From Blautia sp. (GTDB taxonomy: Bacteria > Bacillota > Clostridia > Lachnospirales > Lachnospiraceae), in assembly GCA_017515945.1 (NCBI GenBank), contig JAFWDX010000492.1:1-6208 (forward strand): 6,208 nt of DNA, given 5' to 3'. Of this stretch, positions 6,098 to 6,208 are shown piece by piece. Both the position numbers and the translations under genes were made by a program. Each line of letters opens with the position of its first letter. The stretch's first letter is position 1. The notes beneath the pieces are model-generated. The model worked only from the letters and a program-made list of their open reading frames with translations, was not told the origin of the DNA and searched no databases.

Positions 6098-6126
6098 ATG
6101 TTATCAAATCGTATTTCAAATGTCAA
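6098..6126 (-). promoter_or_regulatory. Sigma-A type promoter of the GLUG gene
   Basis: On the minus strand a perfect TTGACA (6126-6121) is followed after 17 bases by TAACAT (6103-6098, 4 of 6 to consensus). The surrounding DNA is AT-rich. Transcription would begin near 6091 and leave a leader of about 80 bases, in which I see no riboswitch or strong hairpin. Confidence 0.65.
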
Positions 6127-6178
6127 TTTTTCTCTAAAATGATTATGAATCAGGCAGACATTTTGTTACTTTTCACGA

Positions 6179-6207
6179 TGAGTCACGGGGACAGGTTCCC
6201 TGACTCA
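6179..6207. repeat. 29-bp palindromic repeat unit, second copy
   Basis: TGAGTCA and TGACTCA form 7-bp inverted ends around CGGGGACAGGTTCCC, which can extend the stem with GG/CC and G-T pairs. It matches the unit at 14-42 at 27 of 29 positions in the same orientation, differing at the 8th and 22nd bases. It lies upstream of the GLUG-gene promoter and close to the window end, so further units may follow outside. Confidence 0.85.
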
Positions 6208-6208
6208 C

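Overview
The window looks like part of a chromosome from an anaerobic, plant-glycan-using member of the Bacillota, probably a Clostridia or Lachnospiraceae-type gut bacterium. This is inferred from strong AGGAGG-type ribosome binding sites, a Gram-positive style signal peptide, the GH127 and GH27 enzyme types, and a GLUG-repeat secreted protein. No rRNA or marker gene is present, so the assignment is tentative. All four genes lie on the minus strand, so transcription runs from right to left.

Reading in the direction of transcription, the layout is as follows. (1) At 6179-6207 is a short palindromic repeat, followed by a good sigma-A type promoter (6098-6126). (2) At 6011-4851 is a secreted protein with a signal peptide, a FlgD-type Ig-like domain and a beta-helical region with about five GLUG repeats. 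(3) A perfect 10-bp hairpin (4787-4811) precedes an S66-family serine carboxypeptidase, LD-carboxypeptidase or MccF-like (4765-3713). (4) The 318-bp gap 3395-3712 holds a striking 148-nt nested palindrome (3554-3701) and then the leader of the next operon. (5) A translationally coupled pair of cytoplasmic glycosidases follows: a GH127 beta-L-arabinofuranosidase (3394-1442), whose TAA stop overlaps the ATG of a GH27 enzyme (1442-144). (6) Downstream is a repeat cluster (1-149) containing a perfect 94-nt palindrome.

The GH127-GH27 pair is the functional core. The GH27 protein would normally be called alpha-galactosidase. However, the second Asp of the sugar-binding Asp-Asp-Cys-Trp motif is Ile here, the change associated with beta-L-arabinopyranosidase specificity. 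Together the two enzymes would release furanose and pyranose forms of beta-linked L-arabinose from imported plant oligosaccharides. No transporter, regulator or arabinose-catabolism gene is visible in the window.

The most unusual sequence is the 148-nt element. It is symmetric about one centre, has transposon-like ends with a possible 4-bp target duplication, and its mismatches are nearly all of the kind that become G-U pairs in minus-strand RNA. That bias suggests a folded RNA that has been maintained, not just DNA symmetry. The second point of interest is a 29-bp palindromic repeat family found at both window ends; a degenerate copy of it supplies the GH27 stop codon.
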